Origin: Elusimicrobium simillimum
GTDB taxonomy: Bacteria > Elusimicrobiota > Elusimicrobia > Elusimicrobiales > Elusimicrobiaceae
Assembly: GCF_049639735.1 (NCBI RefSeq)
Contig: NZ_JBEVVA010000001.1
Coordinates: 1 to 23,712 of the forward strand
Direction of reading: 5' to 3'
Length of the DNA stretch: 23,712 bases
Shown here: positions 22,787 to 23,712 of the stretch, one piece after another
Layout of the letters: each line of letters begins with the position of its first letter
Position numbering within the stretch: the first letter of the stretch is position 1
Notes under the pieces: model-generated
What the model was told of the DNA's origin: nothing
What the model saw: the letters and a program-made list of their open reading frames with translations, nothing else
Databases searched by the model: none
Translations under genes and position numbers: made by a program

Positions 22787-22811
22787 AAAAGGGGCCGCGC
22801 GGGCCCCTTTT
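22787..22811 (-). terminator. Terminator of the Cys-rich lipoprotein gene
   Basis: AAAAGGGGCC (22787-22796) pairs with GGCCCCTTTT (22802-22811), 5-base GC loop. It lies 18 bases past the stop at 22830 and just upstream of the Sel1 promoter. Confidence 0.85.
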
Positions 22812-22829
22812 ATATATTGCCTAAGTCTT

Positions 22830-23179
22830 TTATTGTATTTGTGTTTTAACAGGCGTTGCTACGCATTTTTTATTCTGGCATGACACCGTTACATCATTAA
22901 AAAAAATATTGCATTGTGCACATGGCGCCATCGCACATAGCGTTCTTTTTTGAGTAAGCGCTGCAAAGTGTTTTTTGTTTATGGCGGCGTACCCGTCGCA
23001 CTGGCAGCAGCCGGCGGCTATTTTGACACAGTCGCTGTCTGCGGCGCAGGTATTTTGCCCGGCCAGAGTTTGCCGGTATCTTTCCTGCGCGGCCGCGGCG
23101 TTTTGCGTGTGTTATTTTTACACGCGGCAAAGGTAAACACCACGGCGGTTAATATTATTATTTTAGTTATAATTTTCAT
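22830..23179 (-). CDS. Cysteine-rich small lipoprotein (frameshifted once)
   Basis: Starts MKIITKIIILTAVVFTFAAC, lipoprotein signal with Cys20. After a slip near 23118 the reading frame is open to TAA 22832-22830: NNTQNAAAAQERYRQTLAGQ, NTCAADSDCVKIAAGCCQCD, GYAAINKKHFAALTQKRTLC, AMAPCAQCNIFFNDVTVSCQ, NKKCVATPVKTQIQ. About 116 residues with some twelve Cys, probably disulfide-bonded in the periplasm. A C-x5-C, CCxC pattern is seen in several small exported families; no precise family is recognised. GAGA before the ATG serves as a weak ribosome site, and the start overlaps the end of the Na/Pi cotransporter gene. Confidence 0.7.
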
Positions 23180-23712
23180 AATATTCTCTAAAACCTTTTT
23201 GTTGTAACCGCGTTGCTCTCGCCTTTCTTTTTCCGGCGTTTTTTTGCTTATGGAGTTGTCTATAACTCTTAAAGCGTGGTCGCCTATTCTTTCAAGACGG
23301 CTGATAATATCTGCGTAATGCGTGGAGGATATTGCGGACACGTCTTCTCTTTTTATTGTCTGCAAATTACGCTCGTCACGCAGCTTGTTGCGCAGCGTAT
23401 TTATTTTTGCCTTCTCTTTCATAGGCTCTTCTTAACAGTTCATGCGCGCTGATTTTGCCGCTGTCCACGCTTAACAGGCTTGTCCTGGCGTCTTTTACCG
23501 CCGCTTTTATAAGGTCGGCCATGTCGTCTATACTCTTAATATCTTCCGGCGAAAACTCTTTACTTTGGCGCGCAAGTACAAGCAGTTTGGCTATATTCTC
23601 GCCGCTGTCACCCATGCGTTCTACGCTGTTTATTACTTCAATAAGCGCCATAATTTCGTCCAGCACTGTGCTTGACACTCTTTCATGCGCTATAGAAGTA
23701 AGATAATTGTTT
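23163..23712 (-). CDS. PhoU-domain C-terminus of a Na/Pi cotransporter-like protein (partial, frameshifted)
   Basis: The 5' part is beyond the window edge. The visible part has two PhoU-type helical units: SSTVLDEIMALIEVINSVER, MGDSGENIAKLLVLA, DDMADLIKAAVKDARTSLLS, then, after a slip near 23415, EGKINTLRNKLRDERNLQTI and YADIISRLERIGDHALRVID. The repeated (E/N)xxERxGDxxxN(I) motif is the PhoU signature, and this arrangement is found after the NptA-type sodium/phosphate transporter domain. The end is uncertain: the frame as given runs through the next gene's start, and a missing base near 23220 would give a stop at 23165-23163, overlapping the Cys-rich lipoprotein start by about 17 bases. Confidence 0.75.

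Overview
The window looks like chromosomal DNA of a Gram-negative, probably host-associated bacterium resembling the Elusimicrobiota (Elusimicrobium-like). That placement is an inference. It rests on three scattered prepilin genes with a strongly conserved GFTLIELLVV start, lipoproteins, MipA- and OmpA-type outer-membrane proteins, a groESL operon with a CIRCE-like half-site, and a Ser/Thr kinase-PP2C phosphatase pair. Many genes, including groES and groEL, are broken by apparent single-base losses, mostly in or beside homopolymers. This fits uncorrected long-read error far better than true gene decay, so I annotate reconstructed genes rather than fragments and say where the frame slips.

Layout. 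1-970: a cyclophilin lipoprotein and a tiny zinc-ribbon protein. 1097-11580: an accessory segment bounded by two copies of a ~100-bp repeat, each containing a CACTCTAGAGTG palindrome and each following the last codons of an outer-membrane-protein gene; the right copy lies beside tRNA-Asn. Inside are a self-contained operon (MipA/OmpV porin, TetR regulator, Acg-like nitroreductase) behind a palindromic operator, a prepilin gene, and a visibly AT-rich block. That block holds a HEPN-type (RxxxxH) gene divergent from a two-gene unit: a SIR2-like NADase candidate overlapping by ATGA a ~1,040-residue protein of no family I can name. After it come a structured RNA-like element with a UUCG hairpin, a 32-aa secreted peptide, a small-terminase-like gene, an HTH protein, two small ORFs, and the first ~30 codons of a serine recombinase joined to the C-terminal end of an outer-membrane protein.

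11587-14832: back to core-like DNA: terminator, tRNA-Asn, an intact prepilin, an intact OmpA-like lipoprotein, a third prepilin, a structured intergenic region, a 95-bp tandem terminator repeat, and rpmE. 15015-18131: a membrane Ser/Thr kinase and a PP2C phosphatase in one operon. 18201-20573: a MITE-like palindrome, a heat-shock promoter, groES, a repeat-filled spacer, groEL and its terminator. 20594-23712: a large inverted repeat, then only minus-strand genes: a lipoprotein, a tightly coupled Sel1-lipoprotein/VOC/membrane-protein operon (joined by TAATG), a Cys-rich lipoprotein, and the C-terminal PhoU part of a Na/Pi cotransporter running off the edge.

The most interesting part is 4611-9421. 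A SIR2-domain enzyme translationally coupled to a very large partner, beside a HEPN gene, in AT-rich DNA within a mobile-looking segment, has the architecture of an abortive-infection (NAD-depletion) anti-phage system. I do not recognise this gene combination as a named system.
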